Assembly (NCBI GenBank): GCA_036510575.1
Contig: DATCDR010000236.1
Coordinates: forward strand, 1-17,006
From: DATCDR01 sp036510575
Lineage (GTDB): Bacteria; Actinomycetota; Acidimicrobiia; Acidimicrobiales; Bog-793
Direction of reading: 5' to 3'
Length of the DNA: 17,006 nucleotides
The notes under the pieces are model-generated. The model worked only from the letters and a program-made list of their open reading frames with translations. It did not search any database and was not told the origin of the DNA. This document shows, in pieces, positions 1-8,040 of this stretch; positions within the stretch are counted from its first letter, which is position 1, and each line of letters opens with the position of its first letter. Position numbers and translations under genes: made by a program.

Positions 1-432
1 GACGAGCCGCACGGCCTCTGGCGCGACCGCCATCGTCCCGATCGCCTCTTCGTGACCGGTGTGGCCGACGTAGACGACGGTGTAGCCCTTGCTGGCGCGG
101 ACCTTCATCTCGTGATGCACCTTGGTGACGAGCGGGCAGACTGCATTCACGAGTGGGCGCCCACCAGCTGCTGCAGCCGCTTCGACCTCTGGGGCGGAGC
201 CGTGCGCAGAGAGCATCAAGGGTGCACCTGGCGGCACGTCGCCGACGTCGTCTACGAAGATAACGCCCTGACGGGTGAACTCGTCGACGACCAGTCGGTT
301 GTGGACGATCTCGTGGTAGCAGTACACGGGAGGCTCGAAGACCCGGACCATCCAGGCAAGCGCCTTGATGGCCATCTCGACGCCGGCGCAAAAGCCCCTC
401 GGCTCGGCGAGCAGGACTTTGTTCACCGGCAC
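1..432 (-). CDS. ispH: 4-hydroxy-3-methylbut-2-enyl diphosphate reductase, N-terminal part
   Basis: IspH (LytB) is the cytosolic [4Fe-4S] enzyme that makes IPP and DMAPP in the last step of the MEP isoprenoid pathway. The reverse strand reads VPVNKVLLAEPRGFCAGVEM near the start, the family's opening signature with the first cluster cysteine at about residue 15. EIVHN and SAHGS follow, with the two substrate-binding histidines near residues 44 and 77, then NAVCPLVTKVHHEMK with the second cluster cysteine near 99, and YVGHTGHEE. About 144 residues are present and the gene runs off the left edge. I chose the GTG at 432; a second GTG two codons later (426) is equally possible because neither has a clear Shine-Dalgarno. 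It is divergent from the downstream gene with about 39 bases between starts. The family assignment is secure. Confidence 0.95.
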   Translation of the reverse strand, partial: MPVNKVLLAEPRGFCAGVEMAIKALAWMVRVFEPPVYCYHEIVHNRLVVDEFTRQGVIFVDDVGDVPPGAPLMLSAHGSAPEVEAAAAAGGRPLVNAVCPLVTKVHHEMKVRASKGYTVVYVGHTGHEEAIGTMAVAPEAVRLV

Positions 433-471
433 GATGCATAGGCTACCTAGTGGAGCGGGTAACCTTGCGCC

Positions 472-1866
472 ATGCCGTTTCCGCAGGTAGTTGCGGTCGC
501 GCCCGGGTCGGTGGGGGAACGCTTCGGCATCTCGATCGGTGACGAACTCGCCTCGCTGAACGGGGTGGTCCCCCGCGACATCATCGAGTACCAGATGCTG
601 GTCGACGAGGCGCGCCTCGATCTCGAGATCAACCGGGGTGGGATCACCTTCGAGCTCCTTCTCGAAAAAGACGCTGGCGAGCCGCTTGGGCTCGAGGTCT
701 CCTCTGCGCTTTTCGATCGCATCCGGACCTGTGACAACCACTGCTCGTTCTGCTTCATCTACCAGCTGCCAAAGGGCATGCGGAAAAGCCTGTACGTGAA
801 GGACGACGATTATCGACTCTCGTTCCTCTACGGCAACTTCACCACGCTCACGCGCTTCACCGAGCTCGATCTCGAGCGCGTCGTCACCGAGCGGCTCAGT
901 CCGCTCTACGTCTCGATTCATGCCACCGATCCAGACGTCCGCTCGACGATGCTTAGAAACCGCCGTGGCGCGACCAGCTTGCGCTGGCTTGGGGCGCTGC
1001 TCGAGGCGGGGATCGAAGTGCACGGACAGATCGTCGTCTGTCCTGGCGTGAACGACGGCGACGTGCTCGAAGACACCATCGCCGGGATCCTCGAGCGTTT
1101 TCCCGAGCTTGCAACGGCGGCTGCGGTGCCGCTTGGTGTGAGCCGCTTCTCCAACGAAGCGCCCATGCGGCCCCACACCGAGGCGGAGGCGAACGCGGTT
1201 CTCGACACCGTCGAGGCCTGGCAGGAGCGCTTCCTCGGCGCGCTCGGCAGGCGCCTCGTCTACGCCGCGGATGAGTACTACCTGCTCACCAAGCGCCCCT
1301 TCCCGTCACACCAGCACTATGAGGGCTTCTCCCAGGAGGAGAACGGCATAGGCATGGCGAGCCGCTTCGGGGCTGAGTTCAACGGCGTTTCCTCCGCCAC
1401 GGGTCATGGGCACGGTGGCTTCTTCCAGTCAATCGACGGGGCGCCGGCGAGTGGCTACCGGGCGGTCCGCTCGCCGCTTTCGGCCTCGGCCGTGGCGTTG
1501 CACGCGAAGGTGAGCATTCTGACGGGGGCCTACGGCGCCCGGGTGCTCGAGCCGCTGCTCGCCGATGTATATCCCGACGTTGAGATCGTGCCCGTGGAGA
1601 ATCGCTACTTCGGCGGCAACATCGGTGTCACCGGCCTGATGACCGGCGAGGACCTCTCGCGCGTCCTTTGCGAGCGCGACGCCGAGCGTCGATTCCTCCT
1701 CCCCGACGTCTGCCTCTCCGATGGAAGGTTCCTCGACGGGATGACGCCAGACGAGCTGCCACGTCGGATCGAGATCGTGGCGAGCAATGGAGCAGCACTT
1801 CGAAGCGCCCTCGACAGCTACGCCGCTTCGCCGCGACGGCGATCGATCGCGGTGGCGTCGAGATGA
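472..1866 (+). CDS. PDZ / radical SAM / DUF512 family iron-sulfur protein
   Basis: This 464-residue protein has the full layout of the DUF512 family. A PDZ-like domain covers about residues 3-55 (VVAVAPGSVGERFGI, then GDELASLNG). A radical-SAM-like cysteine cluster C87-x3-C91-x2-C94 sits in RTCDNHCSFCFIYQLPKGMR, followed by KDDDYRLSFLYGNFTTLT, a family signature. The C-terminal half is the DUF512 domain (YAADEYYLL near residue 265, NRYFGGNIGVTGL near 380). The exact function is unknown; the family is thought to bind Fe-S and possibly SAM. In clostridia and other groups the gene is often just upstream of der, as here. The TGA stop overlaps the der ATG (ATGA), so the two are very likely co-transcribed and translationally coupled. 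The final 20 or so residues are arginine/serine-rich and probably lie outside the fold. Confidence 0.92.
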   Translation: MPFPQVVAVAPGSVGERFGISIGDELASLNGVVPRDIIEYQMLVDEARLDLEINRGGITFELLLEKDAGEPLGLEVSSALFDRIRTCDNHCSFCFIYQLPKGMRKSLYVKDDDYRLSFLYGNFTTLTRFTELDLERVVTERLSPLYVSIHATDPDVRSTMLRNRRGATSLRWLGALLEAGIEVHGQIVVCPGVNDGDVLEDTIAGILERFPELATAAAVPLGVSRFSNEAPMRPHTEAEANAVLDTVEAWQERFLGALGRRLVYAADEYYLLTKRPFPSHQHYEGFSQEENGIGMASRFGAEFNGVSSATGHGHGGFFQSIDGAPASGYRAVRSPLSASAVALHAKVSILTGAYGARVLEPLLADVYPDVEIVPVENRYFGGNIGVTGLMTGEDLSRVLCERDAERRFLLPDVCLSDGRFLDGMTPDELPRRIEIVASNGAALRSALDSYAASPRRRSIAVASR

Positions 1867-3299
1867 CGATCGATCCGGTTGAGCTCGACGAAGACCCGGG
1901 CCTCGAGGACGAGGAGCCGATTGACCTCAACGGCGAAGAGGTGGCGACGAGCCCGGTCTCGACGCGCCGTCGAGCCCGCGTCGTGATCGCCGGCCGCCCG
2001 AACGTCGGAAAGTCGACCCTCGTCAACCGCTTCGTAGGTCGCCGCGTCGCGATCGTCGAAGAACACCCGGGCGTGACGCGAGATCGCTTCGAGCTAGAAG
2101 CCGAGTGGCGAGGCTGCCACTTCACCATCGTCGACACCGGCGGCATGCTCGAGCGTGGTGATGTGCTCGACAAGAAGGTGACCGCGCAGGCGCTTCGCGC
2201 GACCGAAGACGCCGATCTCGTGCTCTTCGTGCTCGACGCGATGAGCGGGATCACCGCAGATGACGACGCCGTCGCCCAGCTGCTTCGCCGCGTCTCGGAC
2301 AAAGTGCTCCCAGTCGCCAACAAGGTCGACTCCGCGAACCAAGAGGCTGATGCCTGGGCGCTCGCCTCGTACGGATTCGGCGTCCCGTTCCTCGTGTCGG
2401 CGCTGCACGGGAGATCGATCGGCGACCTCCTCGACGTGGTGGTGGACCGCCTCGGCCTCGAGCCGGATCCGATCGAAATCACCAACGACGACGATGACGA
2501 CGACGTCCTTGCCGAGGAGCCAGAGCGCGAGGTGGTCGCCTCGGTCGCGCTCGTCGGACGGCCGAACGTCGGAAAGTCGACGCTGTTTAACCGGTTGGTA
2601 GGTGACGAGCGGGTCATCGTCCATGACATGCCAGGCACGACGCGCGACGCCATCGACACCATCGTCGAGACCGAAGAGGGCGCAATCCGCTTCATCGACA
2701 CGGCTGGCCTGAGACGCCGCTCACGCGTCGGGACAGGGAGCGAGTACTACTCGCTCGTCCGCTCCCTCGCGGCGATCGACCGCGCCGACATCTCGGTGTT
2801 GCTGATCGACGCCACCGAGGGCATCACCCATCAAGAGCAGGTGCTCGCCGAGCGGGTCGACATCGCCGGGAGCCCGATACTGATCGCGCTGAACAAGTGG
2901 GACCTTGCCGACACCGAGCGGCGACTCGCCATCGCCGATGAGCTCGAGGACCGCCTCGGATTCCTCGCGTACGCGCCGGTGCTTCGCATCTCTGCCAAGA
3001 GCGGGCTCGGCGTGCATCGTCTGTTGCCAGCACTCCGCGTGACGATCGACGCCTATCACCGCAGGATTCCGACGGGAAGGCTGAACGACGTCATCAAGCA
3101 GATCCAGGCCGAGCACGCCGCGCCGGGCGCTCGGATCCTCTATGCCGTGCAGGGTGCGATCGACCCGCCGACGATGACGCTGTTCGTCACTCGACGGCTG
3201 CACGAGAGTTATCTCCGATATCTCGAGCACCAGCTACGCGAGCGTTTCGAGTTCGGACCGACACCGCTTAAGTTGCGCGTCAGGCTCCGCGGCAGTTAG
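1863..3299 (+). CDS. der: Ribosome biogenesis double GTPase Der (EngA)
   Basis: Der is an essential GTPase that acts in late 50S ribosomal subunit maturation. The 478-residue protein has two tandem G domains and a C-terminal KH-like domain. G domain 1 has GRPNVGKS at 44-51, DTGG at 91-94 and NKVD at 153-156. G domain 2 has GRPNVGKS at 232-239, DTAG at 279-282, NKWD at 344-347 and SAKSG at 377. The KH-like region covers about 390-478 and ends in PTPLKLRVRLRGS. An acidic linker (run of Asp at 209-214) joins the G domains. The frame is open much further upstream, but the ATG at 1863 is preferred: it overlaps the previous stop as ATGA and leaves an ordinary short N-terminal extension of about 38 residues before the first G domain. 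Identity is certain. Confidence 0.98.
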   Translation: MTIDPVELDEDPGLEDEEPIDLNGEEVATSPVSTRRRARVVIAGRPNVGKSTLVNRFVGRRVAIVEEHPGVTRDRFELEAEWRGCHFTIVDTGGMLERGDVLDKKVTAQALRATEDADLVLFVLDAMSGITADDDAVAQLLRRVSDKVLPVANKVDSANQEADAWALASYGFGVPFLVSALHGRSIGDLLDVVVDRLGLEPDPIEITNDDDDDDVLAEEPEREVVASVALVGRPNVGKSTLFNRLVGDERVIVHDMPGTTRDAIDTIVETEEGAIRFIDTAGLRRRSRVGTGSEYYSLVRSLAAIDRADISVLLIDATEGITHQEQVLAERVDIAGSPILIALNKWDLADTERRLAIADELEDRLGFLAYAPVLRISAKSGLGVHRLLPALRVTIDAYHRRIPTGRLNDVIKQIQAEHAAPGARILYAVQGAIDPPTMTLFVTRRLHESYLRYLEHQLRERFEFGPTPLKLRVRLRGS

Positions 3300-3586
3300 T
3301 GGCCGAACGAGACGATCATCAGAGCTCCGCCGACCTGTGGTGTGAGCATTGCAACCGTTTGATCGACGCTTCTGCGGTCGTCCTCGATGAGGACGGCAAG
3401 GAGCACTGTCCGAGCTGTACCGAGCTAGTCGGCAAGGACGCAACGACTAGCGACGATGAGGAAAGCGACGACGAAGAGGGCTTTCCAAAGCCGCCCTGGC
3501 ACTTCAAGGTGCTGCTCATGGCGACGGTGATCTACCTCATCTACCGCTTGATCTGGTTCATCTTCTGGATCTCACATCACGCCTGA
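3299..3586 (+). CDS. Small zinc-ribbon protein with C-terminal membrane anchor
   Basis: This 95-residue protein begins at a GTG whose first base is the last base of the der TAG stop, so it looks translationally coupled to der. Residues 15-40 form a four-cysteine zinc ribbon (CEHC at 15-18, CPSC at 37-40). Residues 50-60 are almost all Asp, Glu and Ser, a flexible acidic linker. Residues 69-91 are a single hydrophobic segment rich in Ile, Leu, Trp and Phe, ending in SHHA. It would therefore be a tail-anchored membrane protein exposing a cytoplasmic zinc ribbon. No family name is recognised and the function is unknown. There is no strong Shine-Dalgarno, which fits coupling. Its 3' end overlaps the end of the convergent PPOX pseudogene by 15 bases. 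Confidence 0.8.
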   Translation: MAERDDHQSSADLWCEHCNRLIDASAVVLDEDGKEHCPSCTELVGKDATTSDDEESDDEEGFPKPPWHFKVLLMATVIYLIYRLIWFIFWISHHA

Positions 3587-4075
3587 GCGGCACGCGAGCA
3601 GCAGAACTCCGACGATCGAATAATCCGTCAAGCGCGACGCGCTCGTGACGAGGCTTAGGACGAGAACGAGAACGACGACACAGCGGTCGCCGTAGGGGAT
3701 TCGCTTTCGCTTCAAGATCCCGCTGACAGTGCCGAGACACTCGGTGAACTTGGTCATCAGCCCGTACTTTGCGACCACTTTGGCGTGGATCTGGTCGTAC
3801 TCGGCCCCGTCGAGGACTCTGGCCGCCGCCGCTTGGGCCGAGGTGCCCTGCTTTGGAACGCCTCGGGCGTTGCAGGGCTACACCGTTACCGCCGACCTGT
3901 TTGCCAGTCGCTTCGCCTCACCCGATGCCGAGCTCGTAGAGAAGTCGAGCGTCTGGGAGTCGATCTCCACCACCCAGACCGGCGTGGCGACGGGGGTCCC
4001 ATCGCGGCGATACGAGGTGAAGAGCACGTACCTTTCGTCGGAGAAGGCCACATCCAAGGCGTAATGCGCGCTCAC
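3572..4075 (-). pseudogene. PPOX-fold F420/FMN-dependent oxidoreductase gene with internal TAG
   Basis: The reverse strand encodes a small split-barrel flavin/deazaflavin-binding protein of the pyridoxamine-phosphate-oxidase-like class. The N-terminal half includes RYVLFTSYRRDGTPVATPVW and FSTSSASGEAKRLANRSAVTV. A TAG then occurs at 3880-3878. The same frame carries straight on with PCNARGVPKQG, VVAKYGLMTKF and GDRCVVVLVLVLS, which is the expected C-terminal half. No frameshift is needed: replacing the TAG by a sense codon gives one continuous protein of about 167 residues. The start is a GTG at 4075 that overlaps an upstream TGA as GTGA. The last 20-odd residues (after VLVLS) do not look native, so the 3' end may also be altered. 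A recent nonsense mutation is the simplest explanation; programmed readthrough cannot be excluded from one sequence. Confidence 0.75.
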
Positions 4076-4251
4076 TCACGCTCGGTACATCGGATTCTCC
4101 ACCCCCCACGCCGCTTATCCAGATGTCCGCGAACGGCCCGATTGAGCAGCGCCCACGAGCGGCCTTTGGCGAAATCCAGGTCGCGGCGATCGGCGGCGGC
4201 CTCCAACGCGATCAGTGGCTTTGAAACCTCAATATCGCCCGGGACACGCCG
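4072..4251 (-). pseudogene. Unidentified gene fragment upstream of the PPOX pseudogene
   Basis: This reverse-strand frame is open for 59 residues between a TAA (4254-4252) and a TGA (4074-4072), reading in part IALEAAADRRDLDFAKGRS and RAVRGHLDKRRGGWRIRC. The composition looks coding, and the TGA overlaps the GTG start of the PPOX gene, a typical operon junction. There is no ATG or GTG start and no Shine-Dalgarno in the frame, only a TTG, so this is probably the surviving 3' end of a degraded gene. I do not recognise the family. It could also be a chance open frame. Confidence 0.25.
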
Positions 4252-4291
4252 TTAGTTCCTCAGAGTGAGTCAGCTTGTGGAGGACACGGTG

Positions 4292-5146
4292 GTGAGCAGA
4301 ACTAGCGGCGGTGCAAACGAGCTCGGTGGATCTATCGCCGCTGCTCAAGCCGTCGACGACGCCTGTGCGAAGGCTCGGCGTGCCGAGGAGGTTTCGGCGC
4401 TTTGGACAGAGTGGGACGCGAGCCGGTCGATCGAGGTCCGGAACAAGCTGGTGGAGATCTTCTACCCGATGGCAGCCAACGTCGCTCGGCGCATGGCGGC
4501 GACGCTCTCGGACGAGATCGCCCGTGAAGACATCGAGGGCTATGCCGCAGAGGGGCTGATCAACGCCATTGAGCATTTTGATCCGAGCCGTGGAATCCTG
4601 TTCTCGACGTTCGCTCCGTACCGCATCCGTGGCGCCGTCTACGACCGGATCCGGGAGTTGGACTGGGTCTCGCGAAGTGACCGCCGGCGCGAGCGGGATC
4701 TTCGCACCTCGCGCGACGAGTTCTTCCACCAGCACCGCCGCCCGCCCACGCGTGGCGAAGAGGCGGCACTCGTAGGGCTCTCGCTCGCCGCGCATGACAG
4801 CCTCGTCGCCAGGCTCGCGAGCTCGAAGATGACCTCGCTCGACGTGAGTCGGCGCCCCGACGGACCAGAGATCGACGTTCCCGACATCACCGGCGGCCTC
4901 CTTGCGGCGCTGCTCTCAGCAGAGCGGAGCGACCTCCTCCGTGCGGCGCTCGAGGCCCTCAATCCTCGTGAGCGCCAGGTGATTATGTTGATGTTCGTAG
5001 AAGAGCAGTCGCTCAGCCAGGTCGGAAAGCTGCTCGGTGTGACCGAGAGCAGGATCTGTCAGATTCGTGCGCGTGCACTTCGGACGATGCGACGCTCGCT
5101 CGTAAGCGAGGGCATCACCGAGGCCCGCGAGGAGATGCTGGTCTGA
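4292..5146 (+). CDS. RNA polymerase sigma factor, FliA/WhiG family (first copy)
   Basis: This is a group 3 sigma-70 factor that directs RNA polymerase to alternative promoters. In the 284-residue product, regions 2.1-2.4 lie at about 51-131, with EDIEGYAAEGLINAIEHFDP (core-binding and -10 helices) and the FliA/WhiG hallmark RIRELDWVSRSDRRRER. Region 3 covers about 140-185. Region 4 with its -35 helix-turn-helix is at about 215-270 (LNPRERQVIML, then VTESRICQIRARALR). An in-frame GTG exists at 4265, but GGAGG at 4279-4283 points to the GTG at 4292, eight bases downstream. No flagellar genes are present, so a WhiG-like developmental or accessory role is more plausible than motility. No anti-sigma gene is recognisable nearby. 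Confidence 0.93.
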   Translation: MSRTSGGANELGGSIAAAQAVDDACAKARRAEEVSALWTEWDASRSIEVRNKLVEIFYPMAANVARRMAATLSDEIAREDIEGYAAEGLINAIEHFDPSRGILFSTFAPYRIRGAVYDRIRELDWVSRSDRRRERDLRTSRDEFFHQHRRPPTRGEEAALVGLSLAAHDSLVARLASSKMTSLDVSRRPDGPEIDVPDITGGLLAALLSAERSDLLRAALEALNPRERQVIMLMFVEEQSLSQVGKLLGVTESRICQIRARALRTMRRSLVSEGITEAREEMLV

Positions 5147-5324
5147 GCCGAGCAATCTCGCTGACGAAGCGTCTTTTGCCCCGTCAGCGTGCTCGTAGGC
5201 GGTATCGGCGGGGTGCGGCGTCGCAGCCTCGAGGACGCGTTGCCGGGCGCCAGCAGGACGAAGAGACTCATTACAGCTTCGTTACAGGTACTCGCTAGGA
5301 CTCAAATCGCTACCGAGACGTGAC

Positions 5325-6011
5325 GTGAACACGAGGGTGACGTCGCTAGCTGACTCTGCTCGCCAGATCGAGGCACAGCTCCCAGGACTAGAAGGCCTTG
5401 GTGCCTTCCGGCCGGCGGCTGTGCCGGTGCCGCGCTTTACCCTTGTCGCGGCAGTCGACCCTGACGGCGGTCACCTCTCAGAGCGAGCGGCGCGGCGTGC
5501 GAGAGTCGAGCTCGACGAGCTGCTGATGTGGTTGAATAGCGACGCTGCAGACGGACCAGAGGCGATGCGCGTCTCGCTCCTCGCGGCTGACTGCTTCACC
5601 CGCCGCCTTGTTCCAGGGCTGCTTCGCCACCTCGAGCACGACGACCTTGCTTCGGCACTCGAGAATCTGCCGGAGGTCTCCGGCTCGCGTGGCGTAGACC
5701 GGGCCGTGAGCGTCTTTTCCGCACTGACGTACCTCGTTCCAGATGAAGCCGCTTCGGTCTTTTTCGCCGCAGTTGCGGCACTCGAGTCGCCCGCACACGT
5801 CGGCGACGACGAGCTCGATCGGCGAGGCCCAGCTATGCGACCGCTCCCCAGCTCTTTTTCTCGCAGTCTCGCCGAAGCGATCAACCGCGCCGATCGCGTC
5901 ATGTCGAGTGAGACCAGCGGCGCCGACGACGTGTTGCCACATCCGCTCCGCCCCTCTGTGGAAGTGGCAACCGTCGTCGGTAATTCCAAGCTCCGCTCGC
6001 TCGCCTCGTAA
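5325..6011 (+). CDS. Hypothetical protein downstream of the first sigma factor
   Basis: The 228-residue product is not recognised. It looks largely alpha-helical, with runs such as RARVELDELLMWLNS (near 60-75), MRVSLLAADCFTRRLVPGLL (near 80-100) and DEAASVFFAAVAALES (near 140-155). There is no signal peptide, no convincing transmembrane segment and no metal or nucleotide motif. The GTG start has no Shine-Dalgarno, so the true start could be the next GTG at about 5338. It lies 178 bases after the sigma gene on the same strand and could be co-regulated with it. Amino-acid composition and codon rhythm favour this frame over the overlapping reverse-strand frame, which is serine/arginine-rich and looks like a shadow. 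Confidence 0.65.
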   Translation: MNTRVTSLADSARQIEAQLPGLEGLGAFRPAAVPVPRFTLVAAVDPDGGHLSERAARRARVELDELLMWLNSDAADGPEAMRVSLLAADCFTRRLVPGLLRHLEHDDLASALENLPEVSGSRGVDRAVSVFSALTYLVPDEAASVFFAAVAALESPAHVGDDELDRRGPAMRPLPSSFSRSLAEAINRADRVMSSETSGADDVLPHPLRPSVEVATVVGNSKLRSLAS

Positions 6012-6073
6012 TCCCGCACACCGCCGTCAGGCGAGCTCGGCTTGTTGCCGGCGTTCGATTCCTCGACCGCGCT

Positions 6074-6085
6074 CGGAACGTTCCG
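6074..6085. repeat. Perfect 12-bp palindrome in a convergent intergenic gap
   Basis: CGGAACGTTCCG lies in the 206-base gap between convergent genes ending at 6011 and 6218. It could be a protein-binding site or chance; there is no hairpin loop, so it is not a terminator. Nothing else is recognisable in this gap. Confidence 0.3.
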
Positions 6086-6217
6086 CCTGCGTCGCTTACG
6101 CAACGTCGCGAACGGAGTGCCACGCGTAGCGCGCGAGCCCTCTGCTAGGCGGGAGCTGAATCAAACAGCGGATGTCCGGTTCCTTTGCGGAGGGCGGAGT
6201 TCGGCCGGGCAGAGGTG

Positions 6218-7156
6218 TCAACGAGCCTTCGGCTCACCTGCCTCGATCATTCGGGCGAGCAGTCGAAGTGAGCTCGTCTGCAGATCAGCTGCGTGTTCGA
6301 GACACTGCGTAATCGTCGCGCCCTCCTCATCGGTAGCTGCAGCGACGTGTGCGACCCAGAGCGACTGTGCGGCGTCGACGACGCGGACTGCGACTACTGC
6401 TTCAACCGCAGATGCCTCGAAGGCGGCGTCAGCGCCACCGACAGCGAGTGCCGAGAGCGACTCATCGAGGATCGCTGAGGCGCGATACGGGTCGCTCGGG
6501 AAGGCGCTCGCCAGCTCGCTCAGTTCCGCCTCGACCTGATCGGCGATCGCCGACAGCACCGGATTGGCGCGAATCTCCATGTCCTCGAGGGTTTGCACGG
6601 GCGCCATCGCGAGCAGTCGCTCCGCGTCGGCTTGTCGATCAATGTGTCGCAGCCAAAACGCCGGGTAGTCCCGGATCGTCCAGTCCGCACAGAGCCATGC
6701 ACGCTCTGCTTCGAGGGCACTGTTGGTGGCGGCCTCGACGATGAGCGTCGCGAACGGGCCGATCAGCCTCGCGCTCTCGGCACCGAGCGCATCGCTCCAT
6801 GCCGCGATGTAGGTCGAAAGTGTCGCTGAGATCGTCCGGGTGAAGGCACGCCTGGCGGGTCTTGGCTGCGCGGTCTCGATCGCCAGCGCGAGCGGGAGTG
6901 CTTTGTCGGTCGCAATCGCCGCGAGCCAGGCGTCGGGATCTTCGATCGCTTGCAGGATCGACTCGCCGTAGACACGGACGGTCGCCGCCGCGTGCCGCGT
7001 CATCATTCGAGCGAGGTAGCCGACGACCTCAAGGGAGTTCTGCGAGTCGGCGAAGCGGAGCTGGAGCGCGTGGAGTTTCTCTGCCTCGTCGAGGTTCGTT
7101 TCTGCCCGCTGACCGGGTCGTCGCCGCGGAGAAGGAGCGTTCGGCATCACTTCCAT
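6218..7156 (-). CDS. Hypothetical all-helical protein
   Basis: This 312-residue protein is unrecognised. After a basic, proline-rich start (PNAPSPRRRPGQRAE) it is almost entirely predicted amphipathic helix, rich in Ala, Leu and Glu. Examples are EKLHALQLRFADSQNSLEVV near 25-45, TISATLSTYIAAWSDALGAE near 110-130, and a tryptophan-rich stretch AWLCADWTIRDYPAFWLRH near 153-171 that may be a conserved core. It has no signal peptide, clear transmembrane helix or known motif. Two starts are possible: ATG at 7156 and ATG at 7147, the latter with GGAAG only two bases upstream. It is the last of three minus-strand genes (sigma factor, Cys-rich protein, this one), 64 bases after the Cys-rich gene, so an operon is plausible. 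A HEAT-like scaffold is only a guess. Confidence 0.8.
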   Translation of the reverse strand: MEVMPNAPSPRRRPGQRAETNLDEAEKLHALQLRFADSQNSLEVVGYLARMMTRHAAATVRVYGESILQAIEDPDAWLAAIATDKALPLALAIETAQPRPARRAFTRTISATLSTYIAAWSDALGAESARLIGPFATLIVEAATNSALEAERAWLCADWTIRDYPAFWLRHIDRQADAERLLAMAPVQTLEDMEIRANPVLSAIADQVEAELSELASAFPSDPYRASAILDESLSALAVGGADAAFEASAVEAVVAVRVVDAAQSLWVAHVAAATDEEGATITQCLEHAADLQTSSLRLLARMIEAGEPKAR

Positions 7157-7220
7157 CTATCGGCAGCATTCCGGCGTTATGTCGTAATTTCACCGACTTT
7201 CTCATTCGCCACCGTCTGCC

Positions 7221-7952
7221 TTAGCCCGACGTCGAAGCAGCCTTTTCTGCGATGCCCCCACGCTGTTCAACGGCTATTTCGTCCTCGCTGATCAGGCGCA
7301 TGTTCGATTGAGCGCTCGCTGCTTCGAGACGCTCCGCGGCGACGTCTTGAGCTTCTTCGGCTAGATGGCGCTCGGCGACCCGACTTCGGTGGCGGCTTTG
7401 GCGCAGCCGATCGGCCGCTTTTCGCTCATCACAGTGACAGCCGTACTTCCAACACTGCGCGCCGTGCTTATACGGTGACTTCGCGGCCGGGGGAGCGACT
7501 CGATGGCGGTACTCGAGCATCGCCTCGGCATTCGCGGCGGTGCAGTCTGGGCAGCGGCAACCATCGTTCTGGTAGGTCGACAAGAACCCATGCCTGGGAG
7601 CGATGCGCTTGAGCAGGATGCGGATCTGTCCACGCTCGCGCGGGTAGACCCTGACAGCTGCCCACGAGGCCCGAAGCGCGTACTCGTTGTCGAGCGCCTC
7701 GGTCAGATTGAGTGGCAGATCGGCACAGATGCTGCCATTCGGTGCACTTCGCACGACGTACCTGGTCGGAGTGCGCTCGAGCGGGAGAGCCTCTGCGAAG
7801 ACGAACGCGCGGGCGAGTTCGATGCCGGCCTCTGCGAGGGAAAGACCAGTCGGGGGATGCACGACGGTGGCGACTTGATAGCGCGGCATGTAGCGCCGAC
7901 GTTTGTCGGCAGCGACACCTCTTTGCGCTCTGTCACTTCTGGCCCGTGCCAC
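7221..7952 (-). CDS. Protein with two HG...GCxC cysteine motifs (putative zinc binding)
   Basis: The 243-residue product has an N-terminal domain of unknown fold (about 22-118) followed by two copies of a short motif. Copy 1 is at about 121-150: H121-G, STY, G-C132-R-C134-P-D-C137 and a basic tail EYRHR. Copy 2 is at about 163-190: H163-G, C167, G-C172-H-C174 and a tail RQSRHR. From memory, HG-x-Y-x-GCRCxxC units recur in actinobacterial phage and island proteins; the spaced His/Cys residues suggest metal binding. The C-terminus is helical and acidic. The GTG start at 7952 is supported by GAGGAG at 7968-7963, ten bases away; an alternative ATG lies at 7889. It sits between the second sigma gene and the helical protein gene on the same strand. 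Its function is unknown. Confidence 0.82.
   Translation of the reverse strand: MARARSDRAQRGVAADKRRRYMPRYQVATVVHPPTGLSLAEAGIELARAFVFAEALPLERTPTRYVVRSAPNGSICADLPLNLTEALDNEYALRASWAAVRVYPRERGQIRILLKRIAPRHGFLSTYQNDGCRCPDCTAANAEAMLEYRHRVAPPAAKSPYKHGAQCWKYGCHCDERKAADRLRQSRHRSRVAERHLAEEAQDVAAERLEAASAQSNMRLISEDEIAVEQRGGIAEKAASTSG
7895..7910. repeat. Small perfect hairpin near the alternative start of the Cys-rich gene
   Basis: GCCGAC, a 4-base spacer and GTCGGC form a 6-bp stem just upstream of the internal ATG at 7889. If translation begins at 7889 the hairpin would lie in the leader; if it begins at 7952, as the Shine-Dalgarno suggests, it lies in coding sequence and may mean nothing. Confidence 0.25.
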
Positions 7953-8040
7953 GTCTTCGGTGCTCCTCGGCCCTGCGGTAGTTCGTCGGGGTTCCGACTC
8001 TGCTTATTGCTGGGATTACTTGTGTATTGCCGGGTTACTG

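Noticed and set aside
52..441. Plus-strand 129-residue open frame opposite ispH
   Set aside because: The reverse strand encodes unmistakable IspH with cluster cysteines; the plus-strand frame is its shadow.
1628..2701. Long 357-residue minus-strand frame opposite der
   Set aside because: Almost only Ser, Arg, Thr and Pro; it is the antisense of the der coding sequence.
3785..4255. Plus-strand 156-residue frame
   Set aside because: The reverse strand reads as PPOX family sequence with a single stop; the plus frame is arginine-rich and without motifs.
6044..6070. Possible T-arm-like sequence (GGCGTTCGATTCC)
   Set aside because: No acceptor, anticodon or D arm can be built around it, so it is not a tRNA.
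5471..6103. Minus-strand 210-residue frame overlapping the hypothetical gene at 5325
   Set aside because: Ser/Arg-rich with no ribosome-binding site, typical of the antisense of a GC-rich gene.
6042..6539. Plus-strand 165-residue frame opposite the helical protein gene
   Set aside because: Ser/Ala/Arg repeats without structure; the minus-strand frame has coherent helices and is longer.
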